Positions 16,479 to 25,538 of a stretch of 64,000 nt of DNA are shown here, piece after piece. The notes under the pieces were generated by a model. The model ran no database searches and was not told where the DNA came from. It saw only the letters and a program-made list of their open reading frames with translations. A program made the position numbers and the translations under genes. This DNA is from Thermanaerosceptrum fracticalcis (GTDB lineage Bacteria > Bacillota > Peptococcia > DRI-13): positions 310,001 through 374,000 of the forward strand of contig NZ_CP045798.1 in NCBI RefSeq assembly GCF_000746025.2, written 5' to 3'. Position 1 is the first letter of the stretch; each line of letters starts with the position of its first letter.

Positions 16479-17204
16479 ATGGAAAGTATCAGGGAAAACA
16501 TGCAGAGCATCCAGCAACTTATTGAAACCACCTGCAGAAAGAGCGGCAGGAACCCTGGAGAAGTTAAATTAGTAGCTGTTTCCAAGAATTTTCCTGTAAA
16601 TATAATAATGGAAGCTTACCAGGCGGGGCAGCGTATGTTTGGTGAAAACAGGGTGCAGGAACTTATTCAGAAAGTCCCCCAGCTGCCGCCCGATATTGAA
16701 TGGCATCTCATTGGTACCTTGCAGCGGAACAAAGTAAAATACATAATCGACAAAGTAAGTTTAATTCATTCCGTAGATTCCCTTGCTTTGGCCCAGGAAA
16801 TCAGTAAAAGGGCGCTAAAAGCGGGAGTAACCGCAAACATCCTGTTACAGGTTAATATTTCTCAGGAAACAAGCAAATCAGGGTTTAGTGAAGAAGAATT
16901 ACTGCAAAATATCAAGGAAATCTCTGTTTTACCGGGAATAAAGATAAAGGGCCTCATGACCATAGGTCCTCTGGTTGCCGAAGCCGAGGAGGTGCGGCCC
17001 ATATTCCGCAGGCTAAAGGAGCTGTCGGTAGAAATTGACGGGATGAAACTTCCCCAGGTAGAAATGAAGGAACTCTCCATGGGAATGAGTGATGATTTTA
17101 CTGTGGCTGTGGAGGAGGGGGCGACTTTTGTAAGGATAGGCAGCAGGATTTTTGGCCCCAGAAATTATGAAGAAGGAGGAGAAGAGCATGAAGGTTTTCG
17201 ATAA
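16479..17204 (+). CDS. yggS: PLP homeostasis protein, YggS/PROSC family
   Basis: A 241-residue single-domain TIM-barrel protein. The PLP-binding lysine lies in LVAVSKNF near residue 35, and FGENRVQEL, WHLIGTLQRNK and SMGMSDDF are the family signatures. It binds pyridoxal phosphate without a known catalytic reaction and keeps the PLP pool balanced. Its end overlaps the start region of sepF; the gene order yggS-sepF is conserved in Firmicutes and Actinobacteria. Confidence 0.95.
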   Translation: MESIRENMQSIQQLIETTCRKSGRNPGEVKLVAVSKNFPVNIIMEAYQAGQRMFGENRVQELIQKVPQLPPDIEWHLIGTLQRNKVKYIIDKVSLIHSVDSLALAQEISKRALKAGVTANILLQVNISQETSKSGFSEEELLQNIKEISVLPGIKIKGLMTIGPLVAEAEEVRPIFRRLKELSVEIDGMKLPQVEMKELSMGMSDDFTVAVEEGATFVRIGSRIFGPRNYEEGGEEHEGFR

Positions 17205-17673
17205 GATACTTGATGTCATGGGTTTTACAGAAGTAAGGGAAGAGGTTGTTGTTACCGAGGAAACCAGCAGCCCTCTCTACGAGAATGCTGAGGTCAGAAA
17301 CCGTAAATCCCGGGGACAGGTTGTGCCTTTTAACGCCGGCAGCAACAAGGACCAGATAAAGGTCACTTTAGTTGAACCAACTACTTTTGATGATACACAG
17401 CAGATAGCTGACAGTTTAAAGAATAAACGGACTGTCATTATCAATCTGGAAAACGTGGATTTTGCCCTGGCCAGGCGCATTATTGACTTTGTGGGGGGGA
17501 CGGCCTATGCTCTGGGAGGTACCCTGCAAAAAATCGGTTCAGGCATCATCATTGCCGTACCCAATAACGTGGATATTTCCGGCGATATTAATGACCTGAC
17601 CCAACCCAAAGAAGTCTTTGCCTGGATCAGTAGAATTAACCAGGGAACGGAACTAAGGAGGTTTGAACGTTGA
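17188..17673 (+). CDS. sepF: Cell division protein SepF
   Basis: ATG 17188 is preceded by GAAGGAGGAG, giving 161 residues and a 17-base overlap with yggS. The N-terminal amphipathic membrane-binding helix (MKVFDKILDVMGF) is followed by an acidic linker and the SepF domain (about 70-160: KVTLVEPTTFDDTQQIADSLKNK, the NLENVD strand, RRIIDFVGGTAYALGG). SepF tethers FtsZ to the membrane and shapes the division septum. Overlaps the TTG start of proC by four bases. Confidence 0.95.
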   Translation: MKVFDKILDVMGFTEVREEVVVTEETSSPLYENAEVRNRKSRGQVVPFNAGSNKDQIKVTLVEPTTFDDTQQIADSLKNKRTVIINLENVDFALARRIIDFVGGTAYALGGTLQKIGSGIIIAVPNNVDISGDINDLTQPKEVFAWISRINQGTELRRFER

Positions 17674-18473
17674 AGAATATTGGCTTTATCGGCGGCGGTG
17701 CCATGGGCGAGGCGATTTTAGCAGGTCTCATTCGTAGAGGTGTGGAGCCCGAAACTTTATTGGTAAGCGACCTTTCCCATGAACGGCTGGAATGCTTAAA
17801 GAATAAATTAGGTGTAAAGACAACTGTTGACAATAAAGATGTGGTCCGGCACGGCGAGGTGATTATCCTGGCCGTAAAACCCCAGAATATCATGGATGCT
17901 CTCAAAACTTTTGCCTCTGTTTTGACTCCCGACAAATTACTAATCTCCATTGCTGCGGGTATTTCCACTTCCTTTATTGAGGAAGTAGTACCCTTAGGCT
18001 GTAAGGTAATACGGGTCATGCCCAATACCCCTGCTTTAATCAATGCGGGAACCACTGTGCTGGCGGGTGGAAAGTTTGTCACCCAAGAAGATTTGGCCGT
18101 AGCTGAAGAAATCTTTAAAGCAGTGGGCAGTGTGACTATCCTGCCCGAAAAAATGCTTAATGCTGTTACGGGTTTAAGCGGCAGCGGACCCGCTTATGTT
18201 TATGTAGTGATTGAAGCCCTGGCCGATGGCGGCGTTTTAGCCGGTCTGCCGCGGGATGTGGCCCTCAAACTGGCTGTTGAAACTGTACAGGGGGCCGCCC
18301 GCATGGTCCAGGAAACCAGACTCCATCCCGGACAACTGAAGGATATGGTAACTTCCCCCGGCGGTACGGCCATCACAGGTCTGGCCCAAATGGAAAAAGC
18401 GGGGTTGCGGGGTATTATCATGGAAACGGTTCTGGCAGCTACCAGTAGATCCCAGGAATTATTAAAAAAATAA
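17670..18473 (+). CDS. proC: Pyrroline-5-carboxylate reductase
   Basis: A 267-residue enzyme starting with TTG 17670 (AAGGAGG eight bases ahead). The Rossmann motif GFIGGGAMGEA at the N-terminus, the AVKPQ turn, and the C-terminal GSGPAYVYVVIEALADGG and MVTSPGGTAITGL blocks define ProC, which reduces pyrroline-5-carboxylate to proline with NAD(P)H. Its place between sepF and yggT is common in Clostridia and probably reflects co-transcription, not function. Confidence 0.96.
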   Translation: MKNIGFIGGGAMGEAILAGLIRRGVEPETLLVSDLSHERLECLKNKLGVKTTVDNKDVVRHGEVIILAVKPQNIMDALKTFASVLTPDKLLISIAAGISTSFIEEVVPLGCKVIRVMPNTPALINAGTTVLAGGKFVTQEDLAVAEEIFKAVGSVTILPEKMLNAVTGLSGSGPAYVYVVIEALADGGVLAGLPRDVALKLAVETVQGAARMVQETRLHPGQLKDMVTSPGGTAITGLAQMEKAGLRGIIMETVLAATSRSQELLKK

Positions 18474-18490
18474 AGGGGAGTGGATACATA

Positions 18491-18751
18491 TTGACTTGGC
18501 TGATTCCCTATGTACGCATTGCTTTTGAAGTCTTGGACTGGTTAATCATCATCAGGGTGCTCCTGTCCTGGGTTCGTCATGACCCCTACAACCCCATTTT
18601 CCGCTTTATTTATGAAATCACCGAACCGGTACTGGCGCCCTTCCGCCGGTTGATGGGGGGGCGAATGGTTGTGGATTTCTCCCCCATTGTGGCCATTTTT
18701 GTGATCCAGCTGGTAGAAATGCTGGTGATTGACCTTTTGAGGACCCTTTAA
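18491..18751 (+). CDS. yggT: YggT family membrane protein
   Basis: An 86-residue protein with two hydrophobic segments (about residues 4-25 and 60-82) separated by the family motif LSWVRHDPYNPIFRFIYEITEPVLAPFRRL. TTG start with AGGGGAG upstream. YggT/YlmG proteins are implicated in membrane organisation around division and in chloroplast nucleoid distribution. It is the fourth gene of the division cluster. Confidence 0.9.
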   Translation: MTWLIPYVRIAFEVLDWLIIIRVLLSWVRHDPYNPIFRFIYEITEPVLAPFRRLMGGRMVVDFSPIVAIFVIQLVEMLVIDLLRTL

Positions 18752-18755
18752 AGAT

Positions 18756-19547
18756 ATGCCGAAGACTCGTGAGGAAATCCTGCGGCAGCTTAAGACCGAG
18801 GAAGAGAAACAGTTTGTGGCCAGGCTCCTGGATAAAATGAGACTGTTAGAGAAAAAACAGCAGAGCCAGGTCACCGACTTTGCTGACCCTCATTTGCTGG
18901 GGGTAGCGGAAAAAATTCTAGAACATTGTGGGGATTTCAGCTGGGAAAGTTATGGCGGACATCCTTATGCCGAAAGGAGAAGGATTGTTTTATCCCCGGA
19001 TTATTTGGAAATGAGCCTGGATGCGGCACAAATCACTTTACTGGCCTGTTATGGAGACTTCTCTTCCGTGAAGGTTACCCACCGGGACTTTCTAGGAGCC
19101 CTTTTAAGTACAGGGATCAAACGGGAAAAACTTGGTGATATCTGGCTGGTTCCCCAGGGATGTGTGACTGCGGCAGACAGGGAAATAGCTAACTTTTTGC
19201 TGTACGAGCCCCTCAAAGTAAAGGGGGTACCCCTGGAAATCAAGGAACTGGCGCCGGAACAGTTTAGCTTGCCCGAGCGGGAAGGGAAAAGTATTACTAC
19301 TACCGTACCCTCCCTGCGCCTGGATGCTATAGCTGCGGCAGGTTTTGGCACTTCCCGGACCAGAATAAGCCGGGAGATTTCTGCCGGGAAGATTAAGGTG
19401 AACTGGCAGGAGACCACTAAAACCGACCATCTGCTTAAAGAAGGAGATGTTTTATCGGGGCGGGGAAGGGGTCGTGTGCTTGTGCAGGAAATAAGTGGTA
19501 CAACACATAAAGGGAGGATAAAAGTTACCTTGCAGAGATTTGTCTGA
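18756..19547 (+). CDS. ylmH: S4-domain RNA-binding protein YlmH
   Basis: A 263-residue protein. The N-terminal two thirds form the YlmH RNA-binding fold (AERRRIVLSPDYL, FLGALLSTGIKREKLGDIW), and the C-terminal S4 domain (about 180-245) has the helix SRTRISREISAGKIKVNW followed by LLKEGDVLSGRGRGR. It starts 4 bases after yggT. Family members bind rRNA or stalled 50S-peptidyl-tRNA and act in ribosome rescue in some Firmicutes. Standard place before divIVA. Confidence 0.93.
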   Translation: MPKTREEILRQLKTEEEKQFVARLLDKMRLLEKKQQSQVTDFADPHLLGVAEKILEHCGDFSWESYGGHPYAERRRIVLSPDYLEMSLDAAQITLLACYGDFSSVKVTHRDFLGALLSTGIKREKLGDIWLVPQGCVTAADREIANFLLYEPLKVKGVPLEIKELAPEQFSLPEREGKSITTTVPSLRLDAIAAAGFGTSRTRISREISAGKIKVNWQETTKTDHLLKEGDVLSGRGRGRVLVQEISGTTHKGRIKVTLQRFV

Positions 19548-19561
19548 AAGAGGTGTTGGCT

Positions 19562-20083
19562 GTGTTAACTCCCCTGGATATCCATAATAAAGAGTTCAAA
19601 AAAGGATTTCGTGGTTATGACGTGGATGAGGTTGATGAGTTTTTAGATGAAGTGATCAAGGATTTTGAGACTTTATACAAAGAAAATATGGAGCTTAAAG
19701 ACCAGTTGCAAAAGCACCGCGATCATTTAAACCGCTATAAAGAGATGGAAGAAACTTTGCGGAATACCATGGTCTTAGCGCAAAAAATGGCTGATGAAGC
19801 CAGGAGAAATGCCGATAAGGAAGTAGACCTCATTATCTGGGAAGCGAAAAAGAAGGCGGAACAGATTATCAATAGTGCCCATGAGCAGGTAATCCAGGCT
19901 ACGGCGAAATTGGAGGAACTTCGTGCTTTTGAAAAACAGCTATATGTTAAGCTGAAAAGCTTTCTCAATACACAGCTCGAACTTTTGGAAAGTGAACATC
20001 TTAATACAAGTCCAGCCTGCGTAACCGAGGAAACAAAGGAGTATAGGGACCATGGCTTCACTGTGGAATTTGCAGGAGACTAA
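19562..20083 (+). CDS. divIVA: Septum-site/polar protein DivIVA
   Basis: GTG 19562 is chosen over an in-frame upstream GTG because GAAAGAGGTG ends six bases before it and the protein then begins with the family's MLTPLDIHNKEF. The N-terminal membrane-binding part (FRGYDVDEVDEFLDEV) leads to a long coiled coil (about residues 30-150), then a short acidic tail, 173 residues in all. It marks curved membrane at poles and septa. The 3' end overlaps yggU by 32 bases. Confidence 0.94.
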   Translation: MLTPLDIHNKEFKKGFRGYDVDEVDEFLDEVIKDFETLYKENMELKDQLQKHRDHLNRYKEMEETLRNTMVLAQKMADEARRNADKEVDLIIWEAKKKAEQIINSAHEQVIQATAKLEELRAFEKQLYVKLKSFLNTQLELLESEHLNTSPACVTEETKEYRDHGFTVEFAGD

Positions 20084-20348
20084 AGAAGGTCTACAGTTTA
20101 AGATAAAGGTACAGCCTAGGGCCAGTAAAAACGAAATCGCCGGTCTGCAGGAGGATGCTTTAAAGATTAGATTAACGGCTCCGCCCGTTGAGGGGGAAGC
20201 CAATGCGGCCTGCATCAGGTTTATTGCCCAGAAGCTGGGGATAGCCACGAGTAGAGTAACTATTGTCAGTGGGCATACAGGACGAAATAAGATAGTGCTT
20301 GTTGAAGGTGTAAATAAGGAGCAGTTGTTGCAGCAATTAGGCCTCTAA
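20052..20348 (+). CDS. yggU: DUF167/YggU family protein
   Basis: A 98-residue protein of the DUF167 type: LQFKIKVQPRASKNEIAGL, RLTAPPVEGEANAACIRFIAQKLG and VTIVSGHTGRNKIV are the family blocks. Function unknown across bacteria. ATG 20052 lies inside the end of divIVA, with AAAGGAG 12 bases ahead, so translation is likely coupled. Last gene of the division cluster before the ileS T-box. Confidence 0.92.
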   Translation: MASLWNLQETKEGLQFKIKVQPRASKNEIAGLQEDALKIRLTAPPVEGEANAACIRFIAQKLGIATSRVTIVSGHTGRNKIVLVEGVNKEQLLQQLGL

Positions 20349-20399
20349 CCAGCTGCAATTGACTTTTTTCTGTTATTTGCTTTATAATTATCAGGAAAC

Positions 20400-20655
20400 A
20401 GACAATGGCCGTGATTGGGAGAGTAGCTTGCCAGAGTTTTCTTACAGCGAGCCCGTGGTGGTGGGAGACGGGTAGAAACTAGCAGGGGAAAATCACCCAG
20501 GAGCCGTAGAACAGAACCTTTATCATTCAAGGCTATGTTTTACCGGTTAACCCCCGTTACAGGGTTTATGAGAGGCAGTTTGTTTATACTGTTATTAGGG
20601 TGGTACCGCGGGAATAGGCTCTCGTCCCTTTTGGGGAGGGGAGCTTTTTTTAGTT
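20400..20655 (+). promoter_or_regulatory. T-box leader (tRNA-Ile sensing) of ileS
   Basis: The hallmark T-box AGGGTGGTACCGCGG lies at 20598-20612, followed by the terminator GGCTCTCGTCCC/GGGGAGGGGAGC plus TTTTTT (20617-20653). The upstream stem I region contains a GGGAGAGTAGC segment and AGTA-like bulges. The specifier is probably an isoleucine codon within CCTTTATCATTCAAGG (about 20516-20531), but that placement was not folded. Uncharged tRNA-Ile would favour the antiterminator and expression of ileS. It lies about 180 bases before the gene, with two heptad tracts between. Confidence 0.93.
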
Positions 20656-20712
20656 GGTGGTTGTTAGTTGGCAGTTGTTAGTGGATGAAGTCCGACTACC
20701 GACTACCGAAAC
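20651..20712. repeat. 7-bp periodic intergenic repeat (tract C)
   Basis: Directly after the T-box terminator: TAGTTGG, TGGTTGT, TAGTTGG, CAGTTGT, TAGTGGA, TGAAGTC, CGACTAC, CGACTAC. The series passes from one unit orientation (GTAGTTG-type) into the other (CGACTAC-type). Confidence 0.7.
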
Positions 20713-20783
20713 CAATAATATTATTCTTATTGCTTTCCCGTGCATATTACTGATTCTATAAGCTTTAAAGAGTGGTAAATTAT

Positions 20784-20819
20784 TACTACCAACTATCAAC
20801 TAGCAACTAACAACTAAAA
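20784..20819. repeat. 7-bp periodic intergenic repeat (tract D)
   Basis: Five steps of AACTAxC type (AACTATC, AACTAGC, AACTAAC, AACTAAA) just upstream of the ileS ribosome binding site. Confidence 0.65.
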
Positions 20820-20836
20820 CGAGGTGAATTACAAGC

Positions 20837-23620
20837 ATGTCCAAAGAAGTACAAAACAAGTATAATGATACCCTCAATCTACCCCAGACGGAGTTTCCCA
20901 TGCGGGGGAATTTACCCCAGAGGGAACCGGAAATCCTGCAAAAATGGGAGGAAATGAAACTTTATGAAATAGTCCAGAAGGCTACGGCCGGGAAACCTAA
21001 GTTCATTCTCCATGATGGACCTCCCTATGCCAATGGGAATATCCATTTAGGCCATACCCTGAATAAAGTATTAAAGGATATCATTGTTAAATACCGCAGC
21101 CAAAACGGGTATGATGCTCCCTACGTTCCCGGCTGGGATACCCACGGTTTGCCCATCGAACAGCAAGCCATAAAAGCTATGGGTCTGAACCGGCATGCTA
21201 CCGACCCTGTTGAATTTAGGAGACACTGTAGGGAATACGCCTTAAAGTATGTGGGCATTCAGCGAGAACAATTTAAACGCCTGGGGGTACGGGGAGATTG
21301 GGAAAATCCTTATGTGACCCTGAACCCAGAATTTGAAGCTGTCCAAATTGGTGTCTTTGGCGACATGGCGAAGAAGGGGTATATCTATAAAGGCCTGAAG
21401 CCTGTCTATTGGTGTCCTCACTGCGAAACGGCCCTGGCCGAAGCAGAAATCGAATATGGTGAAAAAAAATCGGCCTCCATTTATGTCAAGTTTCCTGTTA
21501 TTCAGGGGAATGGTCTTTTGGGGCAGGATGACACTTATTTTGTGATCTGGACCACTACTCCCTGGACTTTGCCCGCCAACTTGGCGGTGTGTGTGCACCC
21601 TGAACTGGATTACAATCTCCTGGTAGTGGGTCAAGAAAGATACATTGTGGCCAAGGAACTGCAGGAGAATTTCCTGGAAGTCTTGGGTAAGCCTGAAGCT
21701 TATGTGGAAGAAACCTTCAAAGGGGAAGAACTGGAAGGAATCATCTGCAGCCATCCCTTCTTTGACAGGCAATCTGTCGTTATTTTAGGAGAACACGTAA
21801 CCACGGAACAGGGCACCGGCTGTGTCCATACGGCGCCGGGTCATGGTGTGGAGGACTTTGAGGTTGGCAAGAAATATAATCTTCCTGTCCTTTCTCCTGT
21901 TGATAATACAGGTAAATTTACGAAAGAAGCGGGTAAATTTGCCGGCATGTTTATCGAGGATGCCAATAAAGCCATCACGGCGGAGTTGAAAGAACAAGAC
22001 AAGCTTCTGTCCTTAGGGTTTATCAAGCACCAGTATCCCCACTGCTGGCGCTGCAAAAATCCCGTGATGTTCAGGGCCACAGAGCAGTGGTTTGCCTCTA
22101 TTGACGGTTTCCGGGAGGCCGCCCTCAAAGCCATTGAGGAAGTAAAGTGGATCCCGGCCTGGGGAGAAGAGCGCATCCACAATATGGTAGCCGACCGTGG
22201 CGACTGGTGTATCTCCCGGCAGCGTACCTGGGGTGTGCCCATTCCCATCTTCTATTGTAAGGAATGTAATAAAGAGATAATTAATGATGCCACTATCAGT
22301 CATTTACAGGAACTCTTTAAGGAGCACGGTGCCGATGTATGGTGGGCCAGGGAAGCCAAAGACTTAATTCCTGAAGGCCTTGCCTGCCCTGAATGCGGCG
22401 CCAAAGAATTCCGTAAAGAGACGGATATCATGGACGTTTGGTTTGATTCCGGTTCCAGCCACTTTGCCGTCCTGGAAACCAGGCCTGATTTAGTCTGGCC
22501 TGCGGACCTTTATTTAGAGGGCAGTGACCAGCATCGGGGCTGGTTTAACTCCTCCCTCTCCACTTCCGTAGCCGTCAGGGGAGTAGCCCCCTATAAGGCT
22601 GTTTTAACCCACGGTTTTTTGGTTGACGAACAGGGAAGAAAGATGTCCAAGTCTCTGGGGAACGGTATCGATCCCCTGGAGGTCATTGAACAGATGGGGG
22701 CCGACATCTTAAGGCTCTGGGTAGCTTCCGCCGATTACCGTTCTGATGTGGCAGCTTCACCCAACATCCTCAAACAGATAGCAGAAGCTTATCGCAAGAT
22801 CCGCAATACCTGCCGCTACCTCTTAGGCAACCTCTATGACTTTGAACCAGAGAAAGATGCCATACCCTATGAAAAAATGGTAGATATCGATAAATGGGCC
22901 CTTTTTAAATTGCATAAGCTGATCAAACGTGTGACCGAGGCCTATGAGAATTATGAATTCCACACTGTTTATCACAGTATCCATAACTTCTGCGCCGTGG
23001 ATATGAGCGCCATCTACCTGGATATTATCAAAGACCGGGTGTATACGGCTAAGGCTCAATCCATGGAAAGAAGAAGTGCCCAAACTGTAATCTTTGAGAT
23101 CATTACCGCTCTGGTGAAAATGCTTACTCCTATTTTGGCCTTTACCACAGAAGAAATCTGGCAATACCTGCCCTACAAGAACAAGGCCGAGACTGTACAG
23201 ATTGCAGGCTGGCCCGAGCTCAAGGCAGAGTATATTGACAGTGACTTGGAAGCCAAATGGGATAAGATTCTGGAAGTAAGAGACTTTGTGGCCAAACCCC
23301 TGGAAGAGGCGAGGCGGGCCAAGCTCATCGGCCACTCTTTAGACGCTCAGGTGAATCTCTATGCCAATGAGGAGTGGTATCAATTCCTGGAGCCTCTAAA
23401 AGAAGACCTGGCTACTATTTTCATTACTTCCGGAGTAGTACTCCATAAAGGCGACGGAACAGGCGAGGTTTATACCAGTGAAGACTTGCCCGGTTTAGCT
23501 GCCAAGGTGGAAAAAGCTCCCGGAGTAAAATGCGAGCGCTGCTGGATCTATTCGGAAACCACAGGACAGGATGCCGAGCATCCCGGCCTCTGCAAGCGCT
23601 GTGCCGACGTTTTGAGGTAA
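20837..23620 (+). CDS. ileS: Isoleucyl-tRNA synthetase
   Basis: A 927-residue class I synthetase, full length. The HIGH motif is at PPYANGNIHLGHTLNK (about residue 60) and the KMSKS motif at GRKMSKSLGN (about residue 600). The CP1 editing domain lies between (WTTTPWTLPAN, GCVHTAPGHGVEDF). The C-terminus has the zinc-binding cysteine set (CERCWIYSETTG ... CKRC). It charges tRNA-Ile and edits valine. Start ATG 20837 follows GAGGTGA. Regulated by the T-box upstream. Confidence 0.98.
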   Translation: MSKEVQNKYNDTLNLPQTEFPMRGNLPQREPEILQKWEEMKLYEIVQKATAGKPKFILHDGPPYANGNIHLGHTLNKVLKDIIVKYRSQNGYDAPYVPGWDTHGLPIEQQAIKAMGLNRHATDPVEFRRHCREYALKYVGIQREQFKRLGVRGDWENPYVTLNPEFEAVQIGVFGDMAKKGYIYKGLKPVYWCPHCETALAEAEIEYGEKKSASIYVKFPVIQGNGLLGQDDTYFVIWTTTPWTLPANLAVCVHPELDYNLLVVGQERYIVAKELQENFLEVLGKPEAYVEETFKGEELEGIICSHPFFDRQSVVILGEHVTTEQGTGCVHTAPGHGVEDFEVGKKYNLPVLSPVDNTGKFTKEAGKFAGMFIEDANKAITAELKEQDKLLSLGFIKHQYPHCWRCKNPVMFRATEQWFASIDGFREAALKAIEEVKWIPAWGEERIHNMVADRGDWCISRQRTWGVPIPIFYCKECNKEIINDATISHLQELFKEHGADVWWAREAKDLIPEGLACPECGAKEFRKETDIMDVWFDSGSSHFAVLETRPDLVWPADLYLEGSDQHRGWFNSSLSTSVAVRGVAPYKAVLTHGFLVDEQGRKMSKSLGNGIDPLEVIEQMGADILRLWVASADYRSDVAASPNILKQIAEAYRKIRNTCRYLLGNLYDFEPEKDAIPYEKMVDIDKWALFKLHKLIKRVTEAYENYEFHTVYHSIHNFCAVDMSAIYLDIIKDRVYTAKAQSMERRSAQTVIFEIITALVKMLTPILAFTTEEIWQYLPYKNKAETVQIAGWPELKAEYIDSDLEAKWDKILEVRDFVAKPLEEARRAKLIGHSLDAQVNLYANEEWYQFLEPLKEDLATIFITSGVVLHKGDGTGEVYTSEDLPGLAAKVEKAPGVKCERCWIYSETTGQDAEHPGLCKRCADVLR

Positions 23621-23621
23621 T

Positions 23622-23652
23622 CGAACGACCTCCGACTTCCGAATTCCGATTT
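23622..23652. repeat. 7-bp periodic intergenic repeat (tract E)
   Basis: CCGACTT, CCGAATT, CCGATTT in 7-base steps right after the ileS stop. Confidence 0.55.
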
Positions 23653-23674
23653 GCATGTATTCCTCTAAAAAGCA

Positions 23675-23712
23675 AATACCCTGTACCACGAGATACAGGG
23701 TATTATTTTTTT
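23675..23712 (+). terminator. Rho-independent terminator of ileS
   Basis: AATACCCTGTA/TACAGGGTATT with a CCACGAGA loop and a T-run, about 55 bases past the ileS stop. Confidence 0.85.
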
Positions 23713-23807
23713 CCCCGGAAACGCCTGATTTTACCATAAAAGAAGAGAGGGATATTCTTTAAAAGCATAGTACTTTTTAGTATTATTGGCTATGAGGTGA
23801 TTTAAAG

Positions 23808-25538
23808 TTGTTACAACATTTAGTGGGGATAGCCAAGCATCTCTTTACGGAATTAGCTGTGGTACTAATCTTTGTTTTCTTTCTTAGTAAGGCTAAGGTT
23901 TTTAAAAACATCATGCTTAAACGGGATACATCCTGGCCTGAAAAAGTGTTTTTAACTGTTTTCTTTGGTCTTATTGGGATATTGGGTACTTATAATGGTA
24001 TACCTATAGAAAAAACTATAGCCAATACACGGGCAGTAGGAGTTATTGTGGCTGGGTTGGTGGCAGGTCCTACAGTAGGTTTAGGAGCGGGATTGATAGC
24101 CGGTATTCACCGTTTTTCTCTGGGCGGATATACTGTGTTTGCCAGTTCATTTTCTACTGTGGCCGAAGGGTTTTTAGCCGGTCTTTATTATGATAAGATT
24201 CGTTATAAAAAAGTAAGGTGGCCTTATGCCTTAGGTTTGGCCTTAGGCTTGGAAATCCTGCATATGGGGGTACTGGTAATCATGTCCAAGCCCCTGGCCC
24301 AGGCTGTGAGGTCGGTGGAAATGATCGGTCCACCCATGATTATAATTAATGCCCTTGGCGTGGCTGCTTTTGTGGCTATTTTGGAAAGTGTTTATCGAGA
24401 TCAAGAAAAACGAGAAGCAACGGCAGCCCAATTAGCTTTGCAGATTGCCAACGAGACCCTTCCTTTTCTAAGGAAAGGTTTAAATCGCTACTCCGCTGAA
24501 AAAACTGCCAAAATTATTTTTGAGATGGTGGAAGGGCTTGGGGCAGTAGCCATAACTACACCCAAGAAGATACTTGCCTTTGTCGGAACAGGTAGTGACC
24601 ATCACTCTCCGGAAACGGATATTTTCACGCAGAGTACCGCAGAGGTACTGGAAACCGGAGAGTATAGTGTAGTCCAGACAAAGGATGAAATTGGTTGTCC
24701 TACGGACAATTGCCCCCTGGCCTCTAAAGTAACAGTACCTTTAAAAGAAAATAATGAAGTCGTAGGTTCACTGGTACTATATAAGTTAACTGAACAGAGC
24801 ATTACACCCTTTGAAATTGAGTTGGCCCTGGGTTTAGCCCAGTTAATTTCCACACAAATTGAGATTAGCAGGGGTCAGATGCAGTCGCAGTTACTGGCGG
24901 AAGCGGAAATTAGGGCCCTCCAGGCCCAGATCAATCCCCACTTTCTTTTTAATGCTCTCAATACAATTGTGTATTACTGTAGAAAAGATCCGGAGATGGC
25001 GAGAGACCTCCTCATTCATTTGGGAGAGTTTTACCGGGAAAATTTAGTAAACCCCGATCAACTAGTGGACCTTGATACGGAACTCAAACATGTAGATTCT
25101 TATATCAAAATAGAAATGGCTAGATTTCGCGGTAAACTGCAAGTCATTTATCAAATCTCACCAGAATGTAAATGTATGGTACCCCCATTAATCCTGCAAC
25201 CCATTGTGGAAAATGCCATAAAACACGGTATACTACCCAAAAAAGAAGGAGGGATTATTACAATTTCCGGTAAAGTTTCGGAGGACAAGGTTATTTTGGC
25301 CGTAGAGGATAACGGTGTAGGGATGAAGCCTGAATTAATAAAAAAGGTTCTGGAATATAATCCCGACCGTAAAAATATCGGTCTTTCCAATGTAGACAGC
25401 CGACTGAAGAATATTTACGGCAGTAACTTTGGTTTACAGATTGAAAGTTGGCCGGGGCGAGGTACTCGCGCGACCATTCCCATTCCTTTGCGAAAGGAGG
25501 ATGAAAGTCAAGAAGATGAAGGCCTTACTGGTAGATGA
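23808..25538 (+). CDS. LytS-type sensor histidine kinase (5TM)
   Basis: A 576-residue kinase starting with TTG 23808 (GAGGTG ten bases ahead). Residues 1-205 hold the 5TM-LYT module with several membrane segments and the NTRAVGVIVAGLVAGPTVGLGAGLIAG signature, split here by shorter loops. A GAF-like domain (about 220-350, with CPTDNCPLASKV) follows. The His_kinase block has phospho-acceptor His near 378 (QAQINPHFLFNALN) and the HATPase has PIVENAIKHG and EDNGVGM. LytS relatives sense small organic acids such as pyruvate. The neighbouring regulator and the malonate operon 870 bases downstream make a carboxylate signal plausible. Confidence 0.9.
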   Translation: MLQHLVGIAKHLFTELAVVLIFVFFLSKAKVFKNIMLKRDTSWPEKVFLTVFFGLIGILGTYNGIPIEKTIANTRAVGVIVAGLVAGPTVGLGAGLIAGIHRFSLGGYTVFASSFSTVAEGFLAGLYYDKIRYKKVRWPYALGLALGLEILHMGVLVIMSKPLAQAVRSVEMIGPPMIIINALGVAAFVAILESVYRDQEKREATAAQLALQIANETLPFLRKGLNRYSAEKTAKIIFEMVEGLGAVAITTPKKILAFVGTGSDHHSPETDIFTQSTAEVLETGEYSVVQTKDEIGCPTDNCPLASKVTVPLKENNEVVGSLVLYKLTEQSITPFEIELALGLAQLISTQIEISRGQMQSQLLAEAEIRALQAQINPHFLFNALNTIVYYCRKDPEMARDLLIHLGEFYRENLVNPDQLVDLDTELKHVDSYIKIEMARFRGKLQVIYQISPECKCMVPPLILQPIVENAIKHGILPKKEGGIITISGKVSEDKVILAVEDNGVGMKPELIKKVLEYNPDRKNIGLSNVDSRLKNIYGSNFGLQIESWPGRGTRATIPIPLRKEDESQEDEGLTGR

